This document shows, one piece after another, positions 33,810 through 41,724 of a stretch of 64,000 nt of DNA. The translations under genes and the position numbers were made by a program. Every line of letters starts with the position of its first letter. Position 1 is the stretch's first letter. Origin of the DNA: Tabrizicola soli (GTDB taxonomy: Bacteria; Pseudomonadota; Alphaproteobacteria; Rhodobacterales; Rhodobacteraceae); NCBI RefSeq assembly GCF_015999335.1, contig NZ_JAEACP010000010.1:1-64000 (forward strand). Reading direction: 5' to 3'. The notes under the pieces were generated by a model. That model saw only the letters and a program-made list of their open reading frames with translations, searched no databases and was not told where the DNA came from.

Positions 33810-34990
33810 TGCGGGCCTCCGTAATGGCGCGGACGCTGCGGGAACAGGCCCTGGGGCCGCAGGATGAGGAACAGGATCACGATGACGCCGACGAACAGGA
33901 GCCGGTAATCCGCGAAGATGCGCAGCTTTTCCGGCAGGAGCGTGAGCAGGAAGGCCCCGAGGATCACCCCCAGCGTGTTGTCCATGCCGCCGACGATCAC
34001 CATGGTCATGATCGTGACCGAGACCAGGAAGGTGAAGTTGTCGGGCGAGATGTAGCTGACGTAGAAGGCGTAGATCGTGCCGGCGAAGGCGGCGAGGAAG
34101 GCGTCGACGCCGAAGGCCAGCATCTTGTACCAGACCACGTCGATCCCCTGGCAGCGCGCGGCCAAGGGGTCGGCCCGCAGGGCGTTCCAGGCCAGCCCGA
34201 CCCGGCTGTCGTGCAGGCGCTTGGCCGAGAGGATCGAGAGCGCGACCAGGGCGGCCGAGAGGTAGTAGAAATTGGCCTGGCTGGGCAGGCGGAAGCCGAG
34301 AACCTCGATCGGCTGGGCGAAGGAATGGCCGAAGATCGTGGGCGCCGGGATGCCGACAAGGCCGTTCGGGCCGCCGGTCCAGCTGAAGTTGTTCAGAAGC
34401 TGGTGCACGACGATGCCGAAGGCGATGGTGACGAGGGCGAGGTAGCTTTCCCGCGTGCGCATCGAGGGAAAGCCGAGGAGGAAGCCGAAGATCGTGGCGA
34501 CCACGGCGGCGACCGGCAGGGTCAGCCAGAACGAGACGCCGAAGTTCAGCGCCAAAAGCGCCGAGGTATAGGCGCCGATCCCGTAGGAGGCGCCGGTGGC
34601 GAAGTTCGGGATGTTGGCGCTGCCGAGCTGGAAGTTCAGCGCCAGCGCCAAGACGGAATAGAGAAGCGCGATGACCAGCAGGTGCAGGGCGTAGCTGGAG
34701 CCCTGCATGAAGAAGGGATAGGCCAGCACGATCCCCACGCCGAGGGCCAGGGCAGGGCGGCGTTGGGCGCGGAAGGCGGAGACGATGCGTTCCTCCAGCC
34801 CCGGGCGCAGTTGCAGCAGTGCGAAGATCGCGCCCATGACGGCGAGGAGGGCCACGACGACGGCGGTTTTCTCGCCCAGCAGGAAGGCGCCGAGCAGCGC
34901 CGCGCCGCCCAGCTGGACCCCGGCGACGATGGCGAGGTCAGGGCCGGTGGCCGGGCGCGGCTGGGCTAGCGAAAGCTCGTGGTTGGCCAT
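33806..34990 (-). CDS. livM: Branched-chain-amino-acid-type ABC transporter permease LivM
   Basis: 394 aa from ATG 34990 (GAAGGTG upstream); the open frame extends far upstream but only by overlap. Multiple hydrophobic segments from residue ~20. The BPD_transp_2 core begins near LLVIALLYSVLALALNFQLGSANIPNFATGASYG, and the LivM-type motif PSMRTRESYLALVTIAFGIVVHQ is present. N-terminal extra helices (~20-110) are a usual LivM variation. Confidence 0.9.
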   Translation of the reverse strand: MANHELSLAQPRPATGPDLAIVAGVQLGGAALLGAFLLGEKTAVVVALLAVMGAIFALLQLRPGLEERIVSAFRAQRRPALALGVGIVLAYPFFMQGSSYALHLLVIALLYSVLALALNFQLGSANIPNFATGASYGIGAYTSALLALNFGVSFWLTLPVAAVVATIFGFLLGFPSMRTRESYLALVTIAFGIVVHQLLNNFSWTGGPNGLVGIPAPTIFGHSFAQPIEVLGFRLPSQANFYYLSAALVALSILSAKRLHDSRVGLAWNALRADPLAARCQGIDVVWYKMLAFGVDAFLAAFAGTIYAFYVSYISPDNFTFLVSVTIMTMVIVGGMDNTLGVILGAFLLTLLPEKLRIFADYRLLFVGVIVILFLILRPQGLFPQRPRHYGGPQ

Positions 34991-34992
34991 GG

Positions 34993-35910
34993 TCACACCT
35001 TCTCGAACACGGGTTTGCCCAGGACGCCGCTGGGTTTCAGCACGAGGACGAGGATCACCAGGGCGAAGATGAACACCAGCCGGTAGGAGGCCCCGTCCGG
35101 GATCGTCATCTGCACCGTCGTGTCCACTCCGGCGATCAGCAGGCTGCCGAGGATCGCGCCCTGCATCGAGCCGAGCCCGCCGATGACGGCGGCGGAAAAG
35201 CCGATCAGGCCGAGCTGGACGCCGAAGTCGAAGCGGACCACGCCGGCGTGGCTGGCGAAGAACACCGCGCCGACCGCGCCGATGGCCGAGGCGATGAAGA
35301 AGGTGATGGCGAAGATCCGGTCGGGGCGGATCGCCATGAGGCGCGCCACGGCGCGGTCCTCGGCCACGGCGCGGATCCGCAGGCCGACGGGGGTGCGGTT
35401 CAAGAGCCAGAACAGCGCCGCGACCGTGGCCACCGAGACGAAGATCACGATCAGGCTGAAGACTGGGACCGCCACCTCGCCCAGGCGGAGGACCTCGGTC
35501 GTCAGCGCGGGGAAGGGCTTGGGGTTGGAGCCTTGCGGATAGAGCGTGCGGATCAGCTCGCGCACCACGGTGCCGAGGGCCACGGTCGCCACCAGCGCCA
35601 TCATCGCGGGGGCGGCGCGGAAGCGGCGGATCACCAGCCAGTCGACCAGCACGCCGAAGAGGCCGACCACCAGCGTCGCGGCGAGGATCGCGAGGATCAG
35701 CGTCGCGGTGCCGCCGTCGGGCACCAAGGTCACGGTGACGGCCTGGATCACGGCCAGCGCCACGAAGGGCGCGGCCATCGACACGTCGCCATGCGAGAAG
35801 TGGATGACGTCCAGGACGCCGAACAGAAGACTGAAACCAAGGGCGACAAGGGTATAGATACTCCCGAGCACCAGCCAGTTGAGCAGGTGCTGCGCGACCA
35901 GTGCGTCCAT
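34993..35910 (-). CDS. livH: Branched-chain-amino-acid-type ABC transporter permease LivH
   Basis: 305 aa from ATG 35910, with GGAGGAG seven bases upstream. Eight or so membrane helices; the opening LLNWLVLGSIYTLVALGFSLLFGVLDVIHFSHGD is characteristic of LivH, as are RIRAVAEDRAVARLM and GLGSMQGAILGSLLIAG. First gene of the importer operon, divergent from the binding-protein gene across a 218-bp control region. Confidence 0.91.
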   Translation of the reverse strand: MDALVAQHLLNWLVLGSIYTLVALGFSLLFGVLDVIHFSHGDVSMAAPFVALAVIQAVTVTLVPDGGTATLILAILAATLVVGLFGVLVDWLVIRRFRAAPAMMALVATVALGTVVRELIRTLYPQGSNPKPFPALTTEVLRLGEVAVPVFSLIVIFVSVATVAALFWLLNRTPVGLRIRAVAEDRAVARLMAIRPDRIFAITFFIASAIGAVGAVFFASHAGVVRFDFGVQLGLIGFSAAVIGGLGSMQGAILGSLLIAGVDTTVQMTIPDGASYRLVFIFALVILVLVLKPSGVLGKPVFEKV

Positions 35911-36009
35911 CGGACTCCTCCCTGAATTTCGGTGGCGCGGTGCGTTCTGACCGGAATAGTCGGGCGGTCGTGTCCGGTGCAAAGGGAAAGCCCCCGACCT
36001 TGGCTAGGG

Positions 36010-36033
36010 TTTTCCGATGCATGATATCGGAAA
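36010..36033. promoter_or_regulatory. Candidate LysR operator (liv/binding-protein control region)
   Basis: TTTTCCG-N11-CGGAAA with a perfect inner repeat TTTCCGAT-N7-ATCGGAAA, midway between divergent livH and the binding-protein gene. The same arms and the same 11-bp spacing recur at 41619-41643 before the reductase fusion gene, so one regulator, presumably the LysR at 40681, may act on both. Confidence 0.62.
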
Positions 36034-36128
36034 TTGCGACTTTCTGTCGCAGCGCGCTTCCAACAGCTTCCTTCTGGGCCCGGCACCCGCCGGCGGACCG
36101 CAAGAGAAGACTCAAAGGGAGTGATGGA

Positions 36129-37262
36129 ATGAACGAACTGAAAACGCGGCGTCGTTCGGTGCTGGCCGGTCTCATGCTGGCCGGGGCGATGGCGGCCATG
36201 CCGGCGATGGCGCAGGACAAGCCCCTGATCAAGCTGGGTTTCATCGGCCCGATCTCGGGCGGGAACGCGGCGCAGGGCCTGGGCGCGCAGAACGGATTCC
36301 TGCTGGCGATCGAGCAGGCGAATGCGGGCGACTATCCCTACAAGGTCGAGCCGGTGGTGCTGGACGACGCCTCGGACCCGCAGACCGGCGTCGCGGCGGC
36401 GCTGAAGCTGGTCAACGATCCCGAGGTGATCGCGGCGACCGGCCACTGGAACAGCCCGGTGGCGCTGGCGACGATGCCGGTCTTCAACCGCTTCCAGATG
36501 CCGATGATCGTCTGGGGCGCGATCAGCCCGAAGATCACCGAGCAGAACCTGCCCGAGATCACCCGCGTCACGCCCACCCTCGTCACCGAGAACAAGCCCC
36601 TGGCGGAATGGGCGGCCACCGGCCTTGGCGCGAAGAAGATCGCGATCGTCGCCGATACTTCCGACTATGGCGTCGCCAATACCGAGGCCTTCCGCGGCTT
36701 CTTCACCGAGGCGGGCGGCGAGATCGTGTCCGAGGACCTGTTCCCGGTCGGCACCATCGACTTCCGCACCGCTCTGACCAAGCTGCGCGATGGCGGGGCC
36801 GAGGCGCTGTATTTCGGCGGCGTGATCGCCGAGGCGGGCATCCTGCGCAAGCAGATGGCCGAGGTCGGGCTGGACATCCCGATGATCGGGATCTCGGGCT
36901 TCTACGACCCCGAGTTCATCGCGCTGGCGGGCGACGCGGCCGAGGGCACGATGGTCAGCTATCCGGCGGCGCAGTCGAACCCGAAGCAGGATCAGCTGAT
37001 GGCGGATTACGCCGCGCGCGGCTTTGCCGAGGAAAGCAGCCCCTATACGAAATACGCCTATGACGCGACCAACATCCTGCTGGAGTCGATCGCCGCGACG
37101 GGGATCGAGGACAAGGCGGCGCTGGCGGCGGCGATCCGGGGCATCAGCCATGACGGCGCCCTGGGCGTGACCACCTTCGACGCCAACGGCCAGACCCAGA
37201 TCCCGGTCGAGATCGAGATCAAGGAGGTCAAGGACGGCGCCTGGGTGACCCGCGCCGAGTGA
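36129..37262 (+). CDS. Periplasmic binding protein of the Liv-type transporter
   Basis: 377 aa from ATG 36129 (GGGAG upstream; an earlier in-frame start is unsupported). Signal sequence with an RRR motif and hydrophobic core, cleaved after AMPAMA. The mature Leu/Ile/Val-binding-fold protein opens IKLGFIGPISGGNAAQGLGAQNG and has GHWNSPVALATMPVFN, KKIAIVADTSDYG and YAYDATNILLESI. The ligand could be an amino acid, amide or aromatic acid; the co-located flavin monooxygenase argues for the latter. It pairs with LivHMGF. Confidence 0.88.
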   Translation: MNELKTRRRSVLAGLMLAGAMAAMPAMAQDKPLIKLGFIGPISGGNAAQGLGAQNGFLLAIEQANAGDYPYKVEPVVLDDASDPQTGVAAALKLVNDPEVIAATGHWNSPVALATMPVFNRFQMPMIVWGAISPKITEQNLPEITRVTPTLVTENKPLAEWAATGLGAKKIAIVADTSDYGVANTEAFRGFFTEAGGEIVSEDLFPVGTIDFRTALTKLRDGGAEALYFGGVIAEAGILRKQMAEVGLDIPMIGISGFYDPEFIALAGDAAEGTMVSYPAAQSNPKQDQLMADYAARGFAEESSPYTKYAYDATNILLESIAATGIEDKAALAAAIRGISHDGALGVTTFDANGQTQIPVEIEIKEVKDGAWVTRAE

Positions 37263-37427
37263 CGCGCCTGCCGGTGCCGGGGGTGCGCCCGCGGCATCGG
37301 ATTTCCTACGGCAGGGCCACGGAAACGCATATTTTCCCCGGCCCGCCGCAGCTTGCTACCAGCAGGGGACCCCGGGCCGCTGGCCTGACGGCAGAACCGA
37401 ACATCCGAAACGAATGAGGGATCAGCG

Positions 37428-38960
37428 ATGATCAGAACAGGTCAACAGTACAGGGATTCGATCCGGGATGGCCGGCGCATCTGGGTGAATGGCGAGCGGG
37501 TGGACGATGTCACCACCCATCCGCAGTTCAAGCCCCTGGTCGACATCCGCGCCCGCATCTTCGACATGCAGCACGAGGCCGCGCATCAGGAGCTGATGAC
37601 CGTGGTCGAGGACGGCGAGCGCAACGCACTCGGCTCGGCCCTGCCTTACAGCCAGGACGACTGGTGGGCCAAGCGCCGGGCGACCGACCACATGCTGAAC
37701 GAGATCGGCGGCGTCGTCACCCGCGTCGGCGACGAGACCGTGGGCGAGATGTGGTCGCTGTATGACGGCCAGGACGTGCTGAACGAGGTCGATCCGCAGT
37801 TCGGCAAGAACATCAAGGCGCATATCACCCGCGTCTTGCGCGAGGATCCGTTCCACGTCTCGGCCAATACCGACCCGAAGGGCGACCGTTCCAAGGCGCC
37901 GCAGGACCAGGACCCCGACATGCTGCTGCATGTGGTCAAGGAGACCGACGCCGGGATCGTGGTGCGCGGCGCGAAATACGAGACCGCGGCGGCCTATGCC
38001 AACCAGGCCTTCACCAAGCCGACCATCGCCAACTGGGGCAACAACGCGCTCTCGGACTATGCCGTGGGCTTCATCTGCGACCTGGGCAGCCCGAACCTGC
38101 GCTTCATCTGCCGCACCGGATTCGCCGGCCGGGCCGATGCGCGCGACTATCCGCTGGCGAACAAGTTCGACGAGGTCGACACCATCGTCATCTTCGACGA
38201 CGTGCTGATCCCCTGGGAGAACGTGCTGTTCTACCGCCATACCAAGGCGGCGACCTTCATCCGCGCCACCCTGCACCGCTATTCGGCCTTCGCCTTCGTG
38301 CAGCGCAACCTGAAGCTCGCCGACATGATGATCGGCGCGGCGCTGTTCAACGCGCGGCAGACCGGCCTGGACAAGCAGCAGGCGGTGCAGGAGAAGCTGG
38401 CGCAGCTGGCGGTCTACCGCGAGGGGATCAACGCGCACCTCACCGCCGCCATCGCGCTGGGGGAGCGGTCCCCGGCCGGGCTGATGATGCCGAACCAGTC
38501 GCTGCTTTATACCGGGCGGGTGCTGGCCTGTTCGCAGCTGCACGAGATGATGCATATCGCGCGCGAGCTGTGCGGCGGGCAGATCTGCGTGACGCCGGAT
38601 GTCGGGTCCTTCGAGAACCCCGAGACCAAGCCCTGGCTGGACAAGTACTATACCATCAACGACGAATGGCAGGCCGAGGATCGCCGCAAGCTTCTGGCCT
38701 TCGCGCGCGACATGCTGAACTCGGACTATGCCGGGCACCGGCTGACCTTCCAGCTGTTCGCCCAGTCCCCGCCCTTTGCGCATCTGGCGGCGGTCTACCG
38801 CAACTTCGGCTGGGACGGGCCCTTGGCTTTCGTCAAGGAAGCGGCCGGCCTGTCGGACCGGGTGATGGGCGGCAAGACCCTGTCCGCCGGCGACAGCGCG
38901 GTGTCGAGCTGGTTCTCGACCGACATCAGCACCCACGCCCGGCGCACCGCCGCCGAGTGA
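37428..38960 (+). CDS. FADH2-dependent monooxygenase, 4-hydroxyphenylacetate 3-hydroxylase family (HpaB-like)
   Basis: 510 aa, ATG 37428 with GAGGGATC upstream. The acyl-CoA-dehydrogenase-like fold of HpaB/PvcC large components: N-terminal domain (YRDSIRDGRRIWVNGERVDDVTTHPQF), middle beta domain (FICRTGFAGRADARDYPLANKFDEVDTIVIFDDVLIPW) and C-terminal helical bundle (GERSPAGLMMPNQSLLYTGR; LAFARDMLNSDYAGHRLTFQLFAQ). Such enzymes hydroxylate aromatic or heteroaromatic rings using reduced flavin from a separate reductase, here presumably the fusion protein at 41725. RidA and DUF1028 follow at short distance. The substrate is not inferable from sequence alone. Confidence 0.86.
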   Translation: MIRTGQQYRDSIRDGRRIWVNGERVDDVTTHPQFKPLVDIRARIFDMQHEAAHQELMTVVEDGERNALGSALPYSQDDWWAKRRATDHMLNEIGGVVTRVGDETVGEMWSLYDGQDVLNEVDPQFGKNIKAHITRVLREDPFHVSANTDPKGDRSKAPQDQDPDMLLHVVKETDAGIVVRGAKYETAAAYANQAFTKPTIANWGNNALSDYAVGFICDLGSPNLRFICRTGFAGRADARDYPLANKFDEVDTIVIFDDVLIPWENVLFYRHTKAATFIRATLHRYSAFAFVQRNLKLADMMIGAALFNARQTGLDKQQAVQEKLAQLAVYREGINAHLTAAIALGERSPAGLMMPNQSLLYTGRVLACSQLHEMMHIARELCGGQICVTPDVGSFENPETKPWLDKYYTINDEWQAEDRRKLLAFARDMLNSDYAGHRLTFQLFAQSPPFAHLAAVYRNFGWDGPLAFVKEAAGLSDRVMGGKTLSAGDSAVSSWFSTDISTHARRTAAE

Positions 38961-39013
38961 GCGAAACCGGCGGCGCCCGATGGGTGGCGCCGCCCGCCAA
39001 TGGAAACGGAACG

Positions 39014-39433
39014 ATGATTCACAAACGCCTTCGCCCCTTCAACACCAAAGAGACCTATCCCGAGCAGAAGCTGGACAACGACCTGAGCCAGGGCGTCGTC
39101 GCCCGCGGCACGATGGTCTTCCTGCGCGGCCAGGTCAGCCAGGACCTGGACACGCGCGCCTGCCTGCATGTCGGCGATGCCGGCAAGCAGACGGAAAAGA
39201 CGATGCAGAACATCAAGATGCTGCTTGAGGAAGCGGGCAGCTGCATGGAGCACATCTGCCGCATCGTCGTCTACCTGACCGACATCCGCTATCGCGAGGC
39301 GGTCTATCAGGAGATGGGCAAGTGGATGAAGGGGGTGCATCCCTGCTCCACCGGGCTGGTCGTCCCGGCGCTGGCGCGGCCGGAATGGGTGGTCGAGATC
39401 GAGGTGACGGCCGTCATCCCCGATGCGGCCTGA
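39014..39433 (+). CDS. RidA-family protein (enamine/imine deaminase or related)
   Basis: 139 aa, ATG 39014. YjgF/RidA trimer fold: VVARGTMVFLRGQVSQDL, ARACLHVGD-type strand, KTMQNIKMLLEEAGSCMEHICRIVVYLTDIRYR and the C-terminal PEWVVEIEVTAV. It contains the conserved basic or near-basic position of the domain in the PALARPEW loop (the usual R of the active site). RidA members deaminate reactive enamines or act on ring-cleavage intermediates in catabolic operons, which fits its place after the monooxygenase. Confidence 0.85.
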   Translation: MIHKRLRPFNTKETYPEQKLDNDLSQGVVARGTMVFLRGQVSQDLDTRACLHVGDAGKQTEKTMQNIKMLLEEAGSCMEHICRIVVYLTDIRYREAVYQEMGKWMKGVHPCSTGLVVPALARPEWVVEIEVTAVIPDAA

Positions 39434-39445
39434 CGGGGGCACGCG

Positions 39446-40123
39446 ATGACCTTCTCGATTTCGGCAAGATGCGAGCGGACGGGGATGCTGGGCATCGCCG
39501 TCTCGTCCTCCTCGCCCTGCGTCGCGGCGCGCTGCGCCCATGCCAGGGCCGGGGTGGGCGTGGTGGCGACGCAGAACATCACCGACCCGCGGCTGGGGCC
39601 GAAGGGCCTGGACCTGATGGAATCCGGCCTGTCGGCCGAAGCGGCGCTGGAGGTGCTGAAGCAGGATGCGCCGCATCTGGAGTATCGCCAGCTGGCGCTG
39701 GTCGATGCGCAGGGGCGGACGGCCTCGTTCTCGGGCGCGAACACGCTGGGCACGCATCGGGTGGTGACCGGACCGGGCGTCGCGGCGGCGGGGAACCTCC
39801 TGTCCAGCCGCGCCGTGCCCGAGGCCATGGTCGCGGCCTTTGCCGCCGCCGCGGGGCAGGGGCTGGGCGACCGGCTGCTGGCCGCGATGCGGGCGGCCGA
39901 GGAGGCCGGGGGCGAGGAAGGGCCGGTGCATTCCGTGGGGATGCTGCTGGTCCGCAAGGAAGCCTGGCCGATCGCCGACCTGCGGGTGGACTGGGCCGAT
40001 GCGGACCCGATCGGCGCGCTGGCCGGGCTGTGGGAGCGGTGGAAGGGCGAGATGGAGGCCTATGTCTCGCGCGCGCTGAACCCGTCGCAGGCGCCGAGCT
40101 ACGGCGTGCCGGGCGATCTGTGA
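39446..40123 (+). CDS. DUF1028 family protein (Ntn-hydrolase-like)
   Basis: 225 aa. Begins MTFSISARCERTGMLGIAVSSSSPCVAARCAHARAGVG, the hallmark of DUF1028. GLDLMESGLSAEAALEVL, RQLALVDAQGRTASFSG and GPGVAAAGNLLSS also match. Structural relatives suggest an N-terminal-nucleophile-like hydrolase fold, but no general reaction is established. Twelve bases after the RidA gene, so part of the same operon; a ring-opening or amide-cleaving step downstream of the monooxygenase is plausible. Confidence 0.84.
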   Translation: MTFSISARCERTGMLGIAVSSSSPCVAARCAHARAGVGVVATQNITDPRLGPKGLDLMESGLSAEAALEVLKQDAPHLEYRQLALVDAQGRTASFSGANTLGTHRVVTGPGVAAAGNLLSSRAVPEAMVAAFAAAAGQGLGDRLLAAMRAAEEAGGEEGPVHSVGMLLVRKEAWPIADLRVDWADADPIGALAGLWERWKGEMEAYVSRALNPSQAPSYGVPGDL

Positions 40124-40128
40124 GCCTG

Positions 40129-40155
40129 CCCCCGGCCGGGCGTTCCGGCCGGGGG
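40129..40155 (+). terminator. Strong GC stem-loop after the monooxygenase operon
   Basis: CCCCCGGCCGG (40129-40139) pairs with CCGGCCGGGGG (40145-40155) over a five-base loop, six bases past the DUF1028 stop. There is no T-run, so it is either a weak terminator or an RNA-stabilising hairpin. Confidence 0.6.
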
Positions 40156-40249
40156 ATCGGGAAAGCCGAGGCCGAAGCTCTGAACTTGCGATTTTCCCGA
40201 CGGGCCGAAAGGGCGCATGCTCGGGCCGCAACAACAAGGGAGCCATGCG

Positions 40250-40612
40250 ATGAACGGGTTCGGACGTCTTGTGCGGCGTGTCATCGAGCGGGTCAGGATC
40301 GAGCGCGAGCTTGCCGCCCTGCCTGCGGAGGGGGCTGCGGATTTCGGCAGCACCGCGGGGGAACTGGCCGCGGCGTCGCGGATGAAGGCGGATGTGCCCG
40401 AGCGGATGGGCCGGATGGCCGAGAAGCTGGGCGCCGCCGGGGAATTTGCCGGGGTGGACCGCTACCGGGTGCTGGACATGGCGCGGGTATGCGACCGCTG
40501 CGGCGCGCGGCGGGTCTGCGGCCACGTGCTTTATGAGGACGGCGGGGCGGATCCCGCGGATTTCTGCCCGAACGCCGCGAATTACCGCGAACTGGTCGCA
40601 GGGCAGGCCTGA
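40250..40612 (+). CDS. Small zinc-ribbon-like protein (DUF6455 family)
   Basis: 120 aa from ATG 40250 with AAGGGA upstream. N-terminal helix-rich part (RLVRRVIERVRIERELAALP), then MGRMAEKLGAAGEF. The C-terminal cysteine cluster is CDRCGARRVCGHVL followed by FCPNAANYREL, a likely metal site. It matches the Rhodobacterales DUF6455 family, whose role is unknown. It lies between the monooxygenase operon and the LysR gene as a separate unit. Confidence 0.72.
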   Translation: MNGFGRLVRRVIERVRIERELAALPAEGAADFGSTAGELAAASRMKADVPERMGRMAEKLGAAGEFAGVDRYRVLDMARVCDRCGARRVCGHVLYEDGGADPADFCPNAANYRELVAGQA

Positions 40613-40680
40613 AGGCGGTCGCGCGCCTCCCTAACCTCGTGCAACATGGGGCCGGGGCCCCGCCCCGGTCAGGAGACGGC

Positions 40681-41616
40681 ATGCGCTTTACCCTTCGCCA
40701 GTTGAGCTATTTCGTCGCCGCCGGCGAGACCGGCAGCGTCACCCGCGCCTCGGAGCAGGTGAACATCTCGCAGCCCTCGATCTCGGCCGCGATCTCGCAT
40801 CTGGAGACGGAATTCGGCGTCCAGCTTTTCGTGCGCCACCATGCCCAGGGCCTGTCGCTGACCCCGGCGGGACAGCGGCTGATGGTGGCGGCCAAGGAGG
40901 CGCTGCGCAGCTCCTACAGCCTCTACGAGGTCGCGAGCTCGGCCATGGGCGCGGTGGCGGGGCCGATCAACGTGGGTTCGTTCCGCACCTTCGCGCCGCT
41001 GATCATGCCCGAGTTGTGGCGCGGCTTCGTGGCGCGCCATCCCGATGTGCGGATGCATGTGACCGAGGGCAGCGAGGCCGAGCTTCTGGAGGGCTTGCGC
41101 ACCGCCCGCATCGACCTGGCGCTGACCTATGAGATCAGCATGACCCCGGAGATGGAATTCGTGCCGCTGGCGGAACTGCCGACCTATGTCCTGCTGGCGG
41201 CGGATCATCCGCTGGCCGGGCGGCCCAGCCTGAAGCTGGCGGATCTGGAGTCCGAGCCCTTCGTCCTGCTGGACCTGCCGCTGACCCGGCAGTATTTCCT
41301 GTCGCTGTTCGATCGTGCGGGCTGCGCCCCCCGGATCGCGGCCGAGACCAGCGCGCCCTCGGCGCTGCGGTCCTATGTGGCGGCGGGGATCGGCTATTCG
41401 CTGATGACGGTGCGGCCGAAGAACATGGCGGCCGAGAACGGCCTGCCGCTGGCCTATGTCGAGCTTCTGGAGGACTGCCCGCCGATGAAGGTGGGCCTGG
41501 CCTATCTGAAGGAGCTGCGCCGGTCGCGCGTGGCCGAGGAGTTCGAGACCTTCTGCCGCGAGCTGATCCGCGAGGGCGGGCTGCCGGGCATGGTTCCCGC
41601 CGGAGGGACCGCATAG
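40681..41616 (+). CDS. LysR-family transcriptional regulator of the monooxygenase locus
   Basis: 311 aa, ATG 40681 after AGGAGA. The N-terminal winged helix (1-~62) has LRQLSYFVAAGETGSVTRASEQVNISQPSISAAISHLETE. The effector domain from ~92 is INVGSFRTFAPLIMPELW, LALTYEI, FVPLAELPTYVLLAADHPLAGR and GIGYSLMTVRP. That effector domain is clearly homologous to the C-terminal half of the reductase fusion encoded next, so both should sense related ligands. It probably binds TTTTCCG-N11-CGGAAA sites at 36010 and 41619. Confidence 0.9.
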   Translation: MRFTLRQLSYFVAAGETGSVTRASEQVNISQPSISAAISHLETEFGVQLFVRHHAQGLSLTPAGQRLMVAAKEALRSSYSLYEVASSAMGAVAGPINVGSFRTFAPLIMPELWRGFVARHPDVRMHVTEGSEAELLEGLRTARIDLALTYEISMTPEMEFVPLAELPTYVLLAADHPLAGRPSLKLADLESEPFVLLDLPLTRQYFLSLFDRAGCAPRIAAETSAPSALRSYVAAGIGYSLMTVRPKNMAAENGLPLAYVELLEDCPPMKVGLAYLKELRRSRVAEEFETFCRELIREGGLPGMVPAGGTA

Positions 41617-41618
41617 CT

Positions 41619-41643
41619 TTTTCCGGTCCAAGGCAGCGGAAAA
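41619..41643. promoter_or_regulatory. Candidate LysR operator upstream of the reductase fusion
   Basis: TTTTCCG-N11-CGGAAAA, flanked by GC on both sides, lies immediately after the lysR stop and 82 bp before the fusion gene. It has the same half-sites and spacing as 36010-36033. Confidence 0.6.
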
Positions 41644-41724
41644 GCGTTCTTTCGCCGAAGCGGTCCCTGTTGGAAACATGGGCCGGAGGGGCGACGGGAG
41701 CCCCGGCGTGAAGGAGTCGCTATC

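Noticed and set aside
33806-36244. An 812-codon minus-strand frame suggesting a LivM fusion
   Set aside because: Only the part from 34990 onward carries LivM sequence; upstream it is an out-of-frame reading of livH. A ribosome site precedes ATG 34990.
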